Notes: generated from the sequence alone by a model not told the origin. A stretch of 64,000 nt of DNA from JBBIPZ01 sp037442505 [NCBI: Deltaproteobacteria bacterium] (GCA_037442505.1 JBBIPZ010000002.1:80558-144557), one strand, 5' to 3'. Positions 1 through 9,992 are shown, counted from the stretch's first letter. Numbers and translations are program-made.

Positions 1-311
1 ATCCCGCATGGGCTGCGATTGCTGCAACAAGTGTTATCCTATCCGCAGCTTATATGCTCTGGATGTTCCAGAGGGTTATGTTTGGTCCGATAACAAAAGA
101 AGAGAACAAAAAGATAAAAGATCTGAGTGTAAGAGAGATATCTCTTATGGTGCCGATAGTACTGCTATTTTTTGTGATGGGATTATTTCCAAACTACTTT
201 TTGAACAGGATGCATGTATCAGTTGATGCCTTTCTTGCAAAATACAAATCCAAACTTACTATGAACATAGAAAAAACGATACCAGAACACAAACTTAACG
301 GAGGCAATTAA
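1..311 (+). CDS. nuoM: NADH-quinone oxidoreductase subunit M, C-terminal part
   Basis: The open frame enters from the left window edge (first full codon at base 3) and ends at the TAA at 309-311, so only about the last 100 residues are visible. They hold the conserved last hydrophobic segments of the proton-pumping antiporter-like subunit NuoM, including a YMLWMFQRVMFGP stretch typical of the family, followed by another membrane helix (VPIVLLFFVMGLFPNYF) and a polar tail. NuoM is a membrane subunit of respiratory complex I. The stop overlaps the next start (TAATG), as expected for the end of a nuo operon with nuoN last. Confidence 0.9.
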   Translation, partial: PAWAAIAATSVILSAAYMLWMFQRVMFGPITKEENKKIKDLSVREISLMVPIVLLFFVMGLFPNYFLNRMHVSVDAFLAKYKSKLTMNIEKTIPEHKLNGGN

Positions 312-1756
312 TGGTTGAGCTTAACATAAATTTTTGGTCTATCGCTCCTCAGCTTGTACTTATTGTTTTTGGGTTTCTTTTGCTTCTTATGGGTGCACTT
401 GCAGGGAAAAAGACGGTTGGTTATCCTGCATTTGTCTCGGTTGCTGGCTTAGTCATGGCAGTTATTGTTAACGCTTACCTTTATGGCTCACGAAGACTTG
501 CCTTTTCAAATATGGTGTTGTTTGATGAACTCACAGCTTTTTTTAACTTTATTTTTATAGGTGTAGGTATAACAGTCTCTTTGCTTTCACATAACTATAT
601 CAAAGACCGCATCAAGCATGAATGTGAATTTTATGCATTGATATTATTTGCAATCTCTGGAATGTCTTTTATCGTATCGTCATTAGACTTTATCATACTT
701 TTCCTAGGCTTAGAACTTATGTCGCTGTCAGTTTACGTCCTTGCCTGTATGTTTAAAAACGATAGTAAATCAGTGGAAGGTTCAATTAAATATTTTCTTT
801 TAGGCTCTTTTTCAGCGGCGTTTCTTTTACTGGGTATCGCCTTTTTATATGGCAATTTTGGAACTACAAACTACGCATTTATGTTGCAACACTTTGCTAA
901 ATTTAGCGGAGAAAAGGCTCTTATAATCAGCGTGGCATCTGGGCTTGTTTTAGCTGGTATCGTGATGAAGATATCGGCCGTTCCATTTCATATGTGGGCG
1001 CCAGATGTGTATGAGGGTGCGCCTACCACCGTTACTGCATTTATGGCTACTGCAGTAAAGGCAGCTGCTTTTGCGATGTTATTAAGGGTATATCTGTTAG
1101 GGTTAAGACCTTTAATATTTGACACAGTGGGTGTAGTAGCGTTATTAGCTGTTTTCACAATGACACTTGGCAATCTATCAGCACTTGCACAGAAAAACAT
1201 AAAAAGAATGCTTGCATATTCGAGCATAGCACATGCTGGCTACTTAATGGTTGGTTTTGTTTCTTTAACGCAGACAGGTTTGTCCGCCATACTGTTTTAC
1301 CTTGTCTCGTATAGTTTAATGAATTTAGGGGCGTTTGGCGTAATAATGCTTTTTGAAGCAAACTTAAAATCAGCAGAGTTGTCAGACCTGTCTGGGAAGG
1401 GCTTTAAGCATCCTTTCTTAGGTTTTCTGATGGTGGTATTTATGTTTTCGTTGGCTGGTGTTCCACCTACTGCTGGATTCACAGGCAAATTTTATATATT
1501 TACATCTGCTGTTCAGGCGGGCTATATTTCTCTGGCTATAATTGGTGTTATCAATTCTGCAATTTCAGCTTATTACTACTTGCGTGTTCTGATATATCTT
1601 TTCTTTAAGGAGTATGAAGGTGGTGTAAGTCCAGTAAAGATTGTGCCTTCTTCTGCAGTTGCAATGATATTGATGGCTATTGGCGTCTTGTTTTTTGGCA
1701 TAATACCGCAAAGTTTATTTGAATTGACGGTAAAGTCGATATCATACCTTTTTTAA
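311..1756 (+). CDS. nuoN: NADH-quinone oxidoreductase subunit N
   Basis: 481 residues, almost entirely hydrophobic with about 14 predicted membrane helices, the usual length for NuoN. The family core is clear near residues 218-255 (MKISAVPFHMWAPDVYEGAP and the following TAVKAAAF with its conserved lysine) and in the AYSSIAHAGY segment near 300-310. It is an antiporter-like proton-translocating subunit in the membrane arm of complex I. The ATG overlaps the nuoM stop by one base (TAATG), implying translational coupling. A strong terminator follows directly, so nuoN closes the nuo operon. The electron acceptor cannot be told from this piece. Confidence 0.95.
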   Translation: MVELNINFWSIAPQLVLIVFGFLLLLMGALAGKKTVGYPAFVSVAGLVMAVIVNAYLYGSRRLAFSNMVLFDELTAFFNFIFIGVGITVSLLSHNYIKDRIKHECEFYALILFAISGMSFIVSSLDFIILFLGLELMSLSVYVLACMFKNDSKSVEGSIKYFLLGSFSAAFLLLGIAFLYGNFGTTNYAFMLQHFAKFSGEKALIISVASGLVLAGIVMKISAVPFHMWAPDVYEGAPTTVTAFMATAVKAAAFAMLLRVYLLGLRPLIFDTVGVVALLAVFTMTLGNLSALAQKNIKRMLAYSSIAHAGYLMVGFVSLTQTGLSAILFYLVSYSLMNLGAFGVIMLFEANLKSAELSDLSGKGFKHPFLGFLMVVFMFSLAGVPPTAGFTGKFYIFTSAVQAGYISLAIIGVINSAISAYYYLRVLIYLFFKEYEGGVSPVKIVPSSAVAMILMAIGVLFFGIIPQSLFELTVKSISYLF

Positions 1757-1781
1757 ACATAGCAAGTTAATGAAGGCAGGG

Positions 1782-1806
1782 AAGGGGCAATTTGCCCCTT
1801 TTTTTT
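1782..1806 (+). terminator. Rho-independent terminator after nuoN
   Basis: An 8-bp perfect stem (AAGGGGCA paired with its complement) with a 3-base ATT loop is followed directly by a run of T. It lies 26 bases after the nuoN stop and separates the nuo operon from the acs operon. Confidence 0.9.
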
Positions 1807-1839
1807 AGAAAAAAAAATATGGTAAAATTATAAAGTTTA

Positions 1840-3777
1840 ATGGAAGAGCTGTTAATAGACTTTTATCCGGATCAAAAATCCGCCAGAATCGAGAAAGGCG
1901 GTAATCTTTTAAAGGCTGCCCATGCTGCTGGTGCACATATCAATGCGTCATGTGGTGGTGCTGGTACCTGTGGACAATGTAAAATTATAATAGAAAAGGG
2001 AGAATACGAAACTAAACGTTCAGATAAACTGACAGAAGAAGAATGGCAACAGGGCAAAAGATTAGCCTGCCAGACCATTGCACTTACAGATCTTATAGTG
2101 AGAATTCCCCCCGAATCAAAGCTTGACAGGACAGTATTAAAAAGAAAAGAGAAAAAATCAGAGCAAGACAAATCTTTTGGACTTACAGCATTAAAAATAA
2201 CGATTGAAGAAGCTTTCGAAACAGAGCCTGTTATAGTGAAAAGATATATTCAGCTTGCCCCCCCTTCTATAGAAAACAATATGGGGGACCTAACGCGGGT
2301 AATAATGGCTTTGAAAAAACAGTATGATTATGAAAATCTTGATGTGGATTTTAAGGCATTAAAAACATTATCAACAGTTTTAAGAAAGGCAAACTGGAAC
2401 GTTACCGTTCTTATTTTAGAAAAGGATGGATATACACCCAAAATTATTGGAGTAGAAGAAGGGGATACTACAGATAAATTTTATGGTATAGCTGTAGATG
2501 TTGGAACAACAACACTTTACGTTCAGCTTATCGATATGAATAATAAAACTGTACTTGCTGAAGCGTCCGATTATAATCCCCAAATAAGTTATGGTGAAGA
2601 TGTTATAACAAGGATTCTTTATGCCATTAAATCATCAGGGCTTGAAAGGCTTCAGGAAGCCGTGATCAAATCTTTGAACAACTTGATAAACGAAGTAGTT
2701 AAGGAAGCAGGGGTAGATAAAAATCATATCTGTTTAATCATCACAGCTGGCAATACAACGATGACCCAACTTTTGTTGGGCATAAATCCAAAATACATAA
2801 GAGAGCATCCTTATGTACCTTCGGTTAATTTTTATCCATTCATAAGGGCTTGCAACATGGGTTTTGATTTGCCGACACATGTTTACCTATACACAATGCC
2901 GGTGATAGCGAGTTATGTCGGAGGAGATATAGTTTCTGGTGTCATGGCTTGTTCCGTTCATCAAAATCAAGAGCTTGTGCTTTTTATTGATGTGGGGACA
3001 AATGGAGAGATTGTGCTTGGAAACGCAGACTGGATGGTCACAGCATCCTGTTCAGCTGGTCCTGCTTTTGAGGGCGGTGGCGTAAAATATGGTATGAGGG
3101 CTACAAGGGGAGCGATAGAAAATGTTGAGATTGATAAAGAGACTTTTGAGCCCAGGATATACACAATTGGAAATTTAAAACCAAAAGGTATTTGTGGTTC
3201 CGGGATGATAATACTACTTGCAGAACTTTTCACGAAAGGCTTAATAACTCCAGATGGCAAGTTTGTGAAAACTTTAAATACAAACAGGATACGCGAAGGT
3301 GAGAATGGCTACGAGTATGTCCTCGCGTGGAAGGAAGAAACCCAGATTGGCGTTGATCTTGTGATTACCGAAGTGGATATTGATAACATTATAAGAACTA
3401 AGGGAGCTATATACGCAGGTTGTTCGGTATTACTGAAAAGTGTTGGTCTTGATTTTACAAATATTGAAAAGTTTATTATTGCAGGGGGTTTTGGCAGTTT
3501 TATTAACGTGGAAAAGGCGATAATTATTGGATTATTACCAGACATTCCACCTGAAAGATTTATGTATGTGGGTAACAGCTCACTTGCAGGTGCAAGACTT
3601 GCTGTTTTTTCAAAAGAAAAGTTGATTGAAGCTGAAAGATGTGCTAATATGATGACCAATATAGAGCTCAGCAATTATCCGAGCTTTATGGAAGAGTATG
3701 TGGCTGCTTTATTTTTGCCACACACCGATTTAAACAAGTTTCCATACGTAATGGAACAAATAAAGGGGAATAGCTAA
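1840..3777 (+). CDS. acsV: Corrinoid activation/regeneration protein (2Fe-2S ferredoxin + ASKHA domain)
   Basis: 645 residues. Residues 1-95 form a plant-type 2Fe-2S ferredoxin with C38, C44, C47 and C77. The rest matches the DUF4445/RACo region, an ATP-binding ASKHA fold (GIAVDVGTTTLYVQLID near 222 and later IAGGFGSF). Known RACo/AcsV proteins use ATP to reductively reactivate the Co(II) state of the corrinoid iron-sulfur protein in the Wood-Ljungdahl pathway. First gene of the acs cluster; its stop overlaps cooC by one base (TAATG). No Shine-Dalgarno precedes the ATG, but TAAAAT and TATAAA boxes lie 11 and 5 bases before it, so the mRNA may be leaderless. Identity is firm at family level. 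Confidence 0.9.
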   Translation: MEELLIDFYPDQKSARIEKGGNLLKAAHAAGAHINASCGGAGTCGQCKIIIEKGEYETKRSDKLTEEEWQQGKRLACQTIALTDLIVRIPPESKLDRTVLKRKEKKSEQDKSFGLTALKITIEEAFETEPVIVKRYIQLAPPSIENNMGDLTRVIMALKKQYDYENLDVDFKALKTLSTVLRKANWNVTVLILEKDGYTPKIIGVEEGDTTDKFYGIAVDVGTTTLYVQLIDMNNKTVLAEASDYNPQISYGEDVITRILYAIKSSGLERLQEAVIKSLNNLINEVVKEAGVDKNHICLIITAGNTTMTQLLLGINPKYIREHPYVPSVNFYPFIRACNMGFDLPTHVYLYTMPVIASYVGGDIVSGVMACSVHQNQELVLFIDVGTNGEIVLGNADWMVTASCSAGPAFEGGGVKYGMRATRGAIENVEIDKETFEPRIYTIGNLKPKGICGSGMIILLAELFTKGLITPDGKFVKTLNTNRIREGENGYEYVLAWKEETQIGVDLVITEVDIDNIIRTKGAIYAGCSVLLKSVGLDFTNIEKFIIAGGFGSFINVEKAIIIGLLPDIPPERFMYVGNSSLAGARLAVFSKEKLIEAERCANMMTNIELSNYPSFMEEYVAALFLPHTDLNKFPYVMEQIKGNS

Positions 3778-4526
3778 TGGCGTTTTTTGTTGCAATGGCA
3801 GGTAAAGGTGGAACAGGCAAAACAACAGTTGCTGGGCTGATTGTCAATATCTTATTATCAAAAGGCAAATCACCAATTCTTGCAGTAGATGCTGATGCAA
3901 ACTGTAATCTTAACGAAGTATTGGGCGTTAAGTTAGGAGAAACCATAGGCAGGATAAGGGAAGAGGTTCTTCAGGTGCCCCCCGGTATGACCAAAGATGC
4001 ATATATAGGCTATCGTGTCCAGGAGGCACTTGTTGAAAGCGATGGCTTTGATCTGATTGCGATGGGAAGACCAGAAGGTGCAGGTTGTTACTGCTATGCA
4101 AACGTCTTATGTAAAAAATATGTTGACATTCTAGCAGATAATTATAATTATGTAGTGATTGATAATGAGGCAGGGCTGGAACATATGAGCAGGAGAACGA
4201 CGCATGGTGCAGATTTGATGGTAATTGTTACGGATGCGTCTCAAAGAGGTGTTATTACAGCGTCAAGGATAAGAGACCTTGCAGAAGAACTAAAGCTTAA
4301 GATAAATAAAACAGTGTTGATATTGAACAGGGTCGAAGGTGAGATTTCCGAAGAAACCAAAAAAGAGATAGAGAAAACAGGGCTTGAGCTGGGTTGTGTG
4401 TTGCCCGCTGACGAGACGATAAAGATGTTTGATGAAAAAGGTATATCCACGCTAACCCTTCCAAAAGACAACCCGGTATTGAAAAAAGTAGAGGCTTTTG
4501 TAGATAAGTACATAATAAATGCATAA
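3777..4526 (+). CDS. cooC: CooC/AcsF-type nickel-insertion ATPase
   Basis: 249 residues, a MinD/ParA-like P-loop ATPase with the deviant Walker A GKGGTGKTT at residues 9-17 and a CYC motif at C104 and C106, matching the CXC metal-binding pair of CooC dimers. Family members hydrolyse ATP to load nickel into the C-cluster of CO dehydrogenase or the A-cluster of acetyl-CoA synthase. Overlap with acsV by one base and the position just ahead of acsD/acsB argue for A-cluster maturation (an AcsF role), but CooC and AcsF cannot be separated by sequence here. Confidence 0.9.
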   Translation: MAFFVAMAGKGGTGKTTVAGLIVNILLSKGKSPILAVDADANCNLNEVLGVKLGETIGRIREEVLQVPPGMTKDAYIGYRVQEALVESDGFDLIAMGRPEGAGCYCYANVLCKKYVDILADNYNYVVIDNEAGLEHMSRRTTHGADLMVIVTDASQRGVITASRIRDLAEELKLKINKTVLILNRVEGEISEETKKEIEKTGLELGCVLPADETIKMFDEKGISTLTLPKDNPVLKKVEAFVDKYIINA

Positions 4527-4549
4527 AAAATAAAAAAAGAGGGGGAGTT

Positions 4550-5482
4550 ATGGCATTTAAAGAACCAGTAGAAAAGTACAACAATGCAGTAACAGAAGTT
4601 GAAATCTCCGGCTTGAAGGTTGGAGGACAATCCGTATTAACAGGCGTTTACACATTTGATGGTCCCGTTCCCAATGCTCCTAAAATTGCGATGGAAGTTC
4701 TTGATTCCAGGCCAGAAGAGTGGCCACAGACTTTAATTGACGCATTAGGAGATGTTTATGACGACCCGGTCAAATGGGCTCTAAAGTGTCAAAATGAGTA
4801 CAAGGCAGATATGATTTGTTTGAGCCTTGTCAGCACAGATCCAAACGGTATGAACAAATCTGCTTCCGAGGCTGCCGCTGTAGCAAAGGCAGTTCTTGAT
4901 GCGATTAACATTCCTTTGATTGTTTATGGTAGCTTAAATAGCGAAAAGGATGGTGAGGTTATAAAGGCTGTTGGAGAGGCTTGTCATGGTAAAGTAATGC
5001 TTGTTGGCCCAGCAGACGATGAAAACTACAGAACAATAGGTGGGTCTGCATTAGGATATAAACATAAGGTTGCAGCAAATTCTCCGATAGATGTAAACCT
5101 TGCAAAGCAGCTAAACATCCTTTTGGGCAATCTTGGTGTGCCAATGGATTCAATAGTCATAGATCCAACCACAGGTGGTTTGGGATATGGTATTGAGTAC
5201 ACCTTTTCTGTTATGCAGAGAATCAGGTTGGCAGCACTTGCACAGGGTGATGATAAGCTCAAATCACCTTTCATAAACCTGATTGGAAAAGAGGCATGGA
5301 AGGCGAGAGAAGCAAAGATATCCGAGCAAGAAGAACCTACTTTTGGTGATTTAGCAACACGTGGCATCCTTTGGGAAGCAATTACAGCAATCAATCTACT
5401 TGTCTCCGGCTCAGACATTATGGTGTTAAGACATCCTGAAGCTGTCAGGCTTGTTAGAGCATTTCTAAACGAGTTTAAATAA
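4550..5482 (+). CDS. acsD: Corrinoid iron-sulfur protein small subunit (CODH/ACS delta)
   Basis: 310 residues, the expected length for AcsD/CdhD, a TIM-barrel subunit that with AcsC forms the corrinoid iron-sulfur protein CFeSP. The family-typical GVYTFDGPVPNAPKIAMEV appears near residues 34-52, followed by the DMICLSLVSTDPNG and VIDPTTGGLGYGIEY segments. CFeSP takes the methyl group from methyl-tetrahydrofolate (via AcsE) and gives it to acetyl-CoA synthase. Preceded by a good Shine-Dalgarno (GAGGGGGAG) 23 bases after cooC, and followed by acsB after 25 bases. Confidence 0.95.
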   Translation: MAFKEPVEKYNNAVTEVEISGLKVGGQSVLTGVYTFDGPVPNAPKIAMEVLDSRPEEWPQTLIDALGDVYDDPVKWALKCQNEYKADMICLSLVSTDPNGMNKSASEAAAVAKAVLDAINIPLIVYGSLNSEKDGEVIKAVGEACHGKVMLVGPADDENYRTIGGSALGYKHKVAANSPIDVNLAKQLNILLGNLGVPMDSIVIDPTTGGLGYGIEYTFSVMQRIRLAALAQGDDKLKSPFINLIGKEAWKAREAKISEQEEPTFGDLATRGILWEAITAINLLVSGSDIMVLRHPEAVRLVRAFLNEFK

Positions 5483-5507
5483 AATTTTAAGGATATAGGG
5501 AGGAGAT

Positions 5508-7700
5508 ATGTCTAAGATTATAGCATCATCAGCGATTAGGGGAGCCCATGCCATATATGACAGGGTTTCTAAGAAGTACAAAGAGGCTCTCGAAAAGTTT
5601 GGGCCAGACAAGAAGGTAGAATTGCCCAACACTGGTTACTATCTGCCGGTCATCTATGGTTTGTTAGGACACCCGGTAAAGACACTTGGCGATATGCAAC
5701 CAGTTCTTGACAAGTGCAAAGACCTTTTGCCACCATTTGTTAATGATAAGGTATGGGTTCCATACTTGGGTCATACACTTGATGCAGGTGCGGCTACACT
5801 TTTTCTATTCGAAATAGAAGAATCATTGAAATATCTTGAAGATCTTGTTCCATATTTCATAGCAGAAGACTGTGATGAAGACCATCTTTGGTTGGGAGCA
5901 GCAGATGATATCATCTTGAGGAAAAGAGGCGTTGAGTTTGTCGATGGAACAGCGCCTGGGTTTGCCGCAGTGGTTGGAGAAGCACCAGATGTAGAGACAG
6001 CGGTTAGTTTAGCAAAACAGCTTATCGAAAAACAGTTGTACGTATTTATGGCTGGTGGTAAGTTTGCTGAACAGTTGAAAAAGGGTGGCATGCAGTTAGG
6101 ATGGAGCACACGTTTGGTTCCTTTTGGAGAACCGGTTTCTGCACACATCTTCTCATTAGGTTTTGCTACAAGGGCAGCGCTTGCCTTTGGTGGTATTAAA
6201 CCTGGTGACTTTAAAAATGTTCTACTTTACAACAAAAATAGGGTTTTTGCTTTTGTCCTTGCCCTTGACGAGGTTACAGAAGAAAGGTATGCAGCAGCAG
6301 CGGGAGCAATCAATTATGGATTCCCTGCTATTGCACATACTAACATCCCACAGATATTACCAACAGGTATCTGTACATATGAACACGTAGTAAGTAATGT
6401 GCCACTTAACGAAATCGTTGATAAAGCGGTGGAGGTAAGAGGTCTTAAAGTTACTGTTACAAAAATTGATATCCCTGTTTCTTACGGGCCAGCATACGAA
6501 GGTGAAAGGGTTAAGAAAGAAAACATGAGGGTTGAGTTGGGCGGTCCAAAATCCTTTGGTTTTGAGTTCTGCCAGATGAAAGATATGGATGAAGTAAAAG
6601 ATGGCCATTTTGAAGTAATAGGTCCCGATCTTGACGAAATACCTGAAGGTGCCACAGTGCCAATAGCTATCTGGTTAGAGGTTGCAGGTAGAAAGATGCA
6701 GGAAGACTTTGAACCGATTCTCGAAAGACAGTTCCATCATCTATTAAACCAGGCGGAAGGTGTATTACACATTGGACAGAGAGACATCATCTGGATGAGA
6801 ATCACGAAGAAGGCGTTTGATAGCGGTTTCAGATTGAAGCATTTAGGTACAATACTTCACGCAAAACTGCACAATGACTTTGGCAACATCCTTGATAAGA
6901 TACAGGTTAAAATTTATACAGAGCCGGAAAAGGTTAAAGAATTACTTGAAGTCGCAAGAAAGACTTACAGAAAGAGAGAAGAAAGAATGGCAGGCATGAC
7001 AGACGAAAGTGTTGATCTGTTCTATTCCTGTACACTTTGTCAGTCTTTTGCTCCCACACATGTTTGTGTCGTAACTCCAGAAAGACCTGGGCTTTGTGGT
7101 GCATACAACTGGCTCGACTGTCGTGCAGCTTATGAAATTAACCCAACTGGTCCTAACCAGCCAATTACAAAAGGAACTGTTTTAGATGAACTTACCGGGC
7201 AGTGGGATACTGTTAACCAGTTTGTATATGAAAAATCAGGAAACGCCATAGAAAGATTCAGTGCCTACTCTATACTTCAAGATCCAATGACATCCTGTGG
7301 ATGTTTTGAGGCGATAGTTGTTATTTTACCGATGACACAGGGCTTTATGATCGTTGATAGAGATTTTAATGGAATGACGCCTTGTGGAATGGCATTCTCC
7401 ACGCTTGCTGGTCAGGTTGGTGGTGGTGCACAGACACCGGGGTTTGTTGGAATTTCAAGACAGTTTGTTCTTAGCAAGAAGTTTTTACTTGCAGAAGGTG
7501 GCTTGCCAAGAGTAGTGTGGATGCCCAAGGCGATGAAAGAGTTCTTAAAAGAAGGTATTGAGAAAAGAGCTCAGGAGCTTGGTCTTGAAGATTTTTACAA
7601 CAAAATTGCGGATGAGACTATTGCTACGACCGAAGAAGAGCTTATGGAGTACCTCCAGAAGGTAAACCATCCTGTTCTTTCGATGGAACCATTAATGTAA
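5508..7700 (+). CDS. acsB: Acetyl-CoA synthase, ACS subunit
   Basis: 730 residues, like bacterial AcsB of acetogens. The A-cluster ligands are all present: C508, C511, C520 and C530 in the CxxC-x8-C-x9-C pattern for the 4Fe-4S cubane, plus the C597-G-C599 motif that binds the distal nickel. The enzyme condenses a methyl group from CFeSP, CO from CO dehydrogenase and CoA into acetyl-CoA. The N-terminal domain that contacts CO dehydrogenase appears intact, although the CODH gene itself is not in this window. Start supported by a GGGAGG Shine-Dalgarno. Confidence 0.97.
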   Translation: MSKIIASSAIRGAHAIYDRVSKKYKEALEKFGPDKKVELPNTGYYLPVIYGLLGHPVKTLGDMQPVLDKCKDLLPPFVNDKVWVPYLGHTLDAGAATLFLFEIEESLKYLEDLVPYFIAEDCDEDHLWLGAADDIILRKRGVEFVDGTAPGFAAVVGEAPDVETAVSLAKQLIEKQLYVFMAGGKFAEQLKKGGMQLGWSTRLVPFGEPVSAHIFSLGFATRAALAFGGIKPGDFKNVLLYNKNRVFAFVLALDEVTEERYAAAAGAINYGFPAIAHTNIPQILPTGICTYEHVVSNVPLNEIVDKAVEVRGLKVTVTKIDIPVSYGPAYEGERVKKENMRVELGGPKSFGFEFCQMKDMDEVKDGHFEVIGPDLDEIPEGATVPIAIWLEVAGRKMQEDFEPILERQFHHLLNQAEGVLHIGQRDIIWMRITKKAFDSGFRLKHLGTILHAKLHNDFGNILDKIQVKIYTEPEKVKELLEVARKTYRKREERMAGMTDESVDLFYSCTLCQSFAPTHVCVVTPERPGLCGAYNWLDCRAAYEINPTGPNQPITKGTVLDELTGQWDTVNQFVYEKSGNAIERFSAYSILQDPMTSCGCFEAIVVILPMTQGFMIVDRDFNGMTPCGMAFSTLAGQVGGGAQTPGFVGISRQFVLSKKFLLAEGGLPRVVWMPKAMKEFLKEGIEKRAQELGLEDFYNKIADETIATTEEELMEYLQKVNHPVLSMEPLM

Positions 7701-7728
7701 AAAATAAAAATAAAAAGGAGATATAGAT

Positions 7729-9072
7729 ATGGGACTTACAGGTATTCAAATTTATAAATTACTTCCTCAAACAAACTGTAAAGAATGCGGCGAACCAACC
7801 TGTCTTGCTTTTGCTATGAAGCTGGCTGCAGGTAAGGCGGATATCAATCTTTGTCCGTATGTTTCAGAAGAGGCAAAGTCAAAACTTTCTGAAGCTACAG
7901 CTCCGCCAATCAGAGAGTTTAGCATTGGTGCTGGTGACTCGGCTGTTAAAGTTGGTGGCGAAACAGTGATGTTCAGGCACGAAAAGACGTTTTTTAACCC
8001 AACACCAGTTGCGGTTTTGGTAAAAGACACAGAGGCAGATGCAGAGTTAGATGCCAAGTTGAACAAAATAAAAGGTATTTGTTTTGAACGCGTTGGCAAA
8101 AAGCTTTGTGTTGATATGATTGCGGTAAAGAACGATAGCGGAGATAAAGCAAAATTTCTCGCAGTGTTAGATAAGGTTGCTGCAACAGGCAAACCCATGT
8201 TGATAGCAAGCGAAAACGTTGATACATTAAAAGAGGCAGCTGAGAAGTTTAAAGCAGTTAGACCTTTACTTTATGCTGCTACTTCTTCAAATGTAGATGC
8301 TGTTGCAGAAATTGCTAAGGCTAATAATGTTCCAGTTGTTGCCAGGGGGAGCAATCTGAATGAATTAACTGATGTTACAGCTAAGTTATCTGCAGCTGGA
8401 GTTAAGGATATCGCTATAGATACTGGTGCAAGAACCATTAAAGATGCACTAAAAGATAACGTGTTTGTGAGAAGGGCATCGGTAAAGCAGAAAGTTAAAG
8501 AGGTTGGTTATCCAACTATAGTAATGGCTAACGAAATCACCAACGACCCAATGCTTGAAGCAGTAATAGCTTCAGCGCTAATTTCTCAATATGCTGGAAT
8601 AGTAGTGCTTTCAGAGGCAGATCCTGCAAAAATATTACCAATTACTGTTTCGAGAATGAATGTGTTTACAGATCCACAGAGGCCCATGGTTGTTGAACAG
8701 GGGATATACCCAATTAATAATCCTGATGAAAATTCTCCTGTCATTATCACCGTTAATTTTGCGCTTACATACTTTATCGTTTCTGCAGAAATTGAGGCGA
8801 GCAGGGTGCCCTGTTGGTTAATGATTATGGATACAGAAGGACTCTCGGTTCTTACAGCATGGTCAGCAGGTAAGTTTGTTGCAGATGCAATGGCTGCTTA
8901 TGTTAAAAAGACTGATATTACTCAAAAAGTAAAACACAAAAAGATAATCATCCCCGGCTATGTTGCACAGCTTTCAGGTGAGTTTCAGGAAGAGTTAGGG
9001 GAAGGCTGGGAGGTTCAGATAGGACCAAGAGAAGCTGGTGATTTACCAAAATATCTTAAGATGTGGAAATAA
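7729..9072 (+). CDS. acsC: Corrinoid iron-sulfur protein large subunit (CODH/ACS gamma)
   Basis: 447 residues. The N-terminal 4Fe-4S domain carries C17, C20, C25 and C42 (NCKECGEPTC and NLCPY). A TIM-barrel middle and a C-terminal cobalamin-binding domain follow, as in AcsC/CdhE. With AcsD it forms CFeSP, the methyl carrier between AcsE and acetyl-CoA synthase. Good Shine-Dalgarno (AAAAGGAGA) and 28-base spacing from acsB place it within the operon. Confidence 0.96.
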   Translation: MGLTGIQIYKLLPQTNCKECGEPTCLAFAMKLAAGKADINLCPYVSEEAKSKLSEATAPPIREFSIGAGDSAVKVGGETVMFRHEKTFFNPTPVAVLVKDTEADAELDAKLNKIKGICFERVGKKLCVDMIAVKNDSGDKAKFLAVLDKVAATGKPMLIASENVDTLKEAAEKFKAVRPLLYAATSSNVDAVAEIAKANNVPVVARGSNLNELTDVTAKLSAAGVKDIAIDTGARTIKDALKDNVFVRRASVKQKVKEVGYPTIVMANEITNDPMLEAVIASALISQYAGIVVLSEADPAKILPITVSRMNVFTDPQRPMVVEQGIYPINNPDENSPVIITVNFALTYFIVSAEIEASRVPCWLMIMDTEGLSVLTAWSAGKFVADAMAAYVKKTDITQKVKHKKIIIPGYVAQLSGEFQEELGEGWEVQIGPREAGDLPKYLKMWK

Positions 9073-9098
9073 ATAATAAAATTTGGAGGGAGTAGATA

Positions 9099-9992
9099 AT
9101 GTCAAAAGTAATCACAATTGCAGAAAGTATCAACATTATGTCCAAGACGATAGGGCCTGCTATCAGGGAAAGAAACAAGGCTCCTATTCAAAAGATGGCT
9201 GTAGAAGAAACAGAGGCAGGTGCAGATTATCTTGATCTAAATTTAGGACCGGCAAGAAAGGCTGGTGACGAGGTGATGGAGTGGCTTGTAAAAACAGTTG
9301 AAGAAGTTTCTGATTTACCATTATTTCTTGATACAACCAACCCAGTTGCGATCGAGGCAGGTATCAAGGCTGCAAAGAAAAATCTGCCAATAATCAACTC
9401 CATATCTGCTCAGACAGAGTCACTGCAAACAAAACTTCCACTTGTAAAGAAGTATGGCTGTGATTTTGTCGCTTTAACACTTTCGGAAGAAGGCATTCCA
9501 AGGGATGCAGCAGAAAGAGGAATGTGTTTGGTAACCATAATGAGCGCAGCTGCAGAGATGGGAATACCAAACGAAAAACTCTGGGTTGACCCGATAGTGC
9601 TTCCCATATCTGTTGACCTCAATCAGGTACTTGCTTTTCAGGAGTTTATACCTCAGGTACAGGAAATCTGTCCCGGTGCAAAAACAACATGTGGTCTTTC
9701 TAACGTTTCAAATGGTGCGCCGACAGACGAGTTAAGAAGGGTGCTTAACAGGGCATATCTTGCAATGTTAAAGAAGTTAGGACTTTATTCAGCTATAGTC
9801 GATAGTTATGATAAAGAGATGATGCAGTTATGTGCCGGCAATATGTCAGAAATTGAAGAGCTCGTTTCAAAAATGATGGATGGTTATGAGCCTGATATGA
9901 ACAGCCTTAACGAGCAGCAGCAAAAATATGCAAAAAGCGTTAGGGTTCTCTTAGGTAAGGTTCTTTATTCTCATTCCTGGTTAGAAGTTTAA
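9099..9992 (+). CDS. acsE: Methyltetrahydrofolate:corrinoid iron-sulfur protein methyltransferase
   Basis: 297 residues with the DHPS-like TIM barrel of AcsE: a pterin-binding core with DYLDLNLGPARKAG near 47-60 and LPLFLDTTNP near 75-84. It transfers the methyl group of methyl-THF to the Co(I) of CFeSP. It is about 35 residues longer than the well-known Moorella enzyme (about 262), the extra part lying at the C-terminus after the barrel. A GGAGGG Shine-Dalgarno precedes the ATG. The downstream methionine-synthase-like gene starts only 3 bases after the stop. Confidence 0.93.
   Translation: MSKVITIAESINIMSKTIGPAIRERNKAPIQKMAVEETEAGADYLDLNLGPARKAGDEVMEWLVKTVEEVSDLPLFLDTTNPVAIEAGIKAAKKNLPIINSISAQTESLQTKLPLVKKYGCDFVALTLSEEGIPRDAAERGMCLVTIMSAAAEMGIPNEKLWVDPIVLPISVDLNQVLAFQEFIPQVQEICPGAKTTCGLSNVSNGAPTDELRRVLNRAYLAMLKKLGLYSAIVDSYDKEMMQLCAGNMSEIEELVSKMMDGYEPDMNSLNEQQQKYAKSVRVLLGKVLYSHSWLEV

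Noticed and set aside
3309-3674. A 121-codon minus-strand frame inside acsV
   Set aside because: Shadow of the ASKHA domain of acsV; low-complexity Ser/Ile/Leu composition and no ribosome site.
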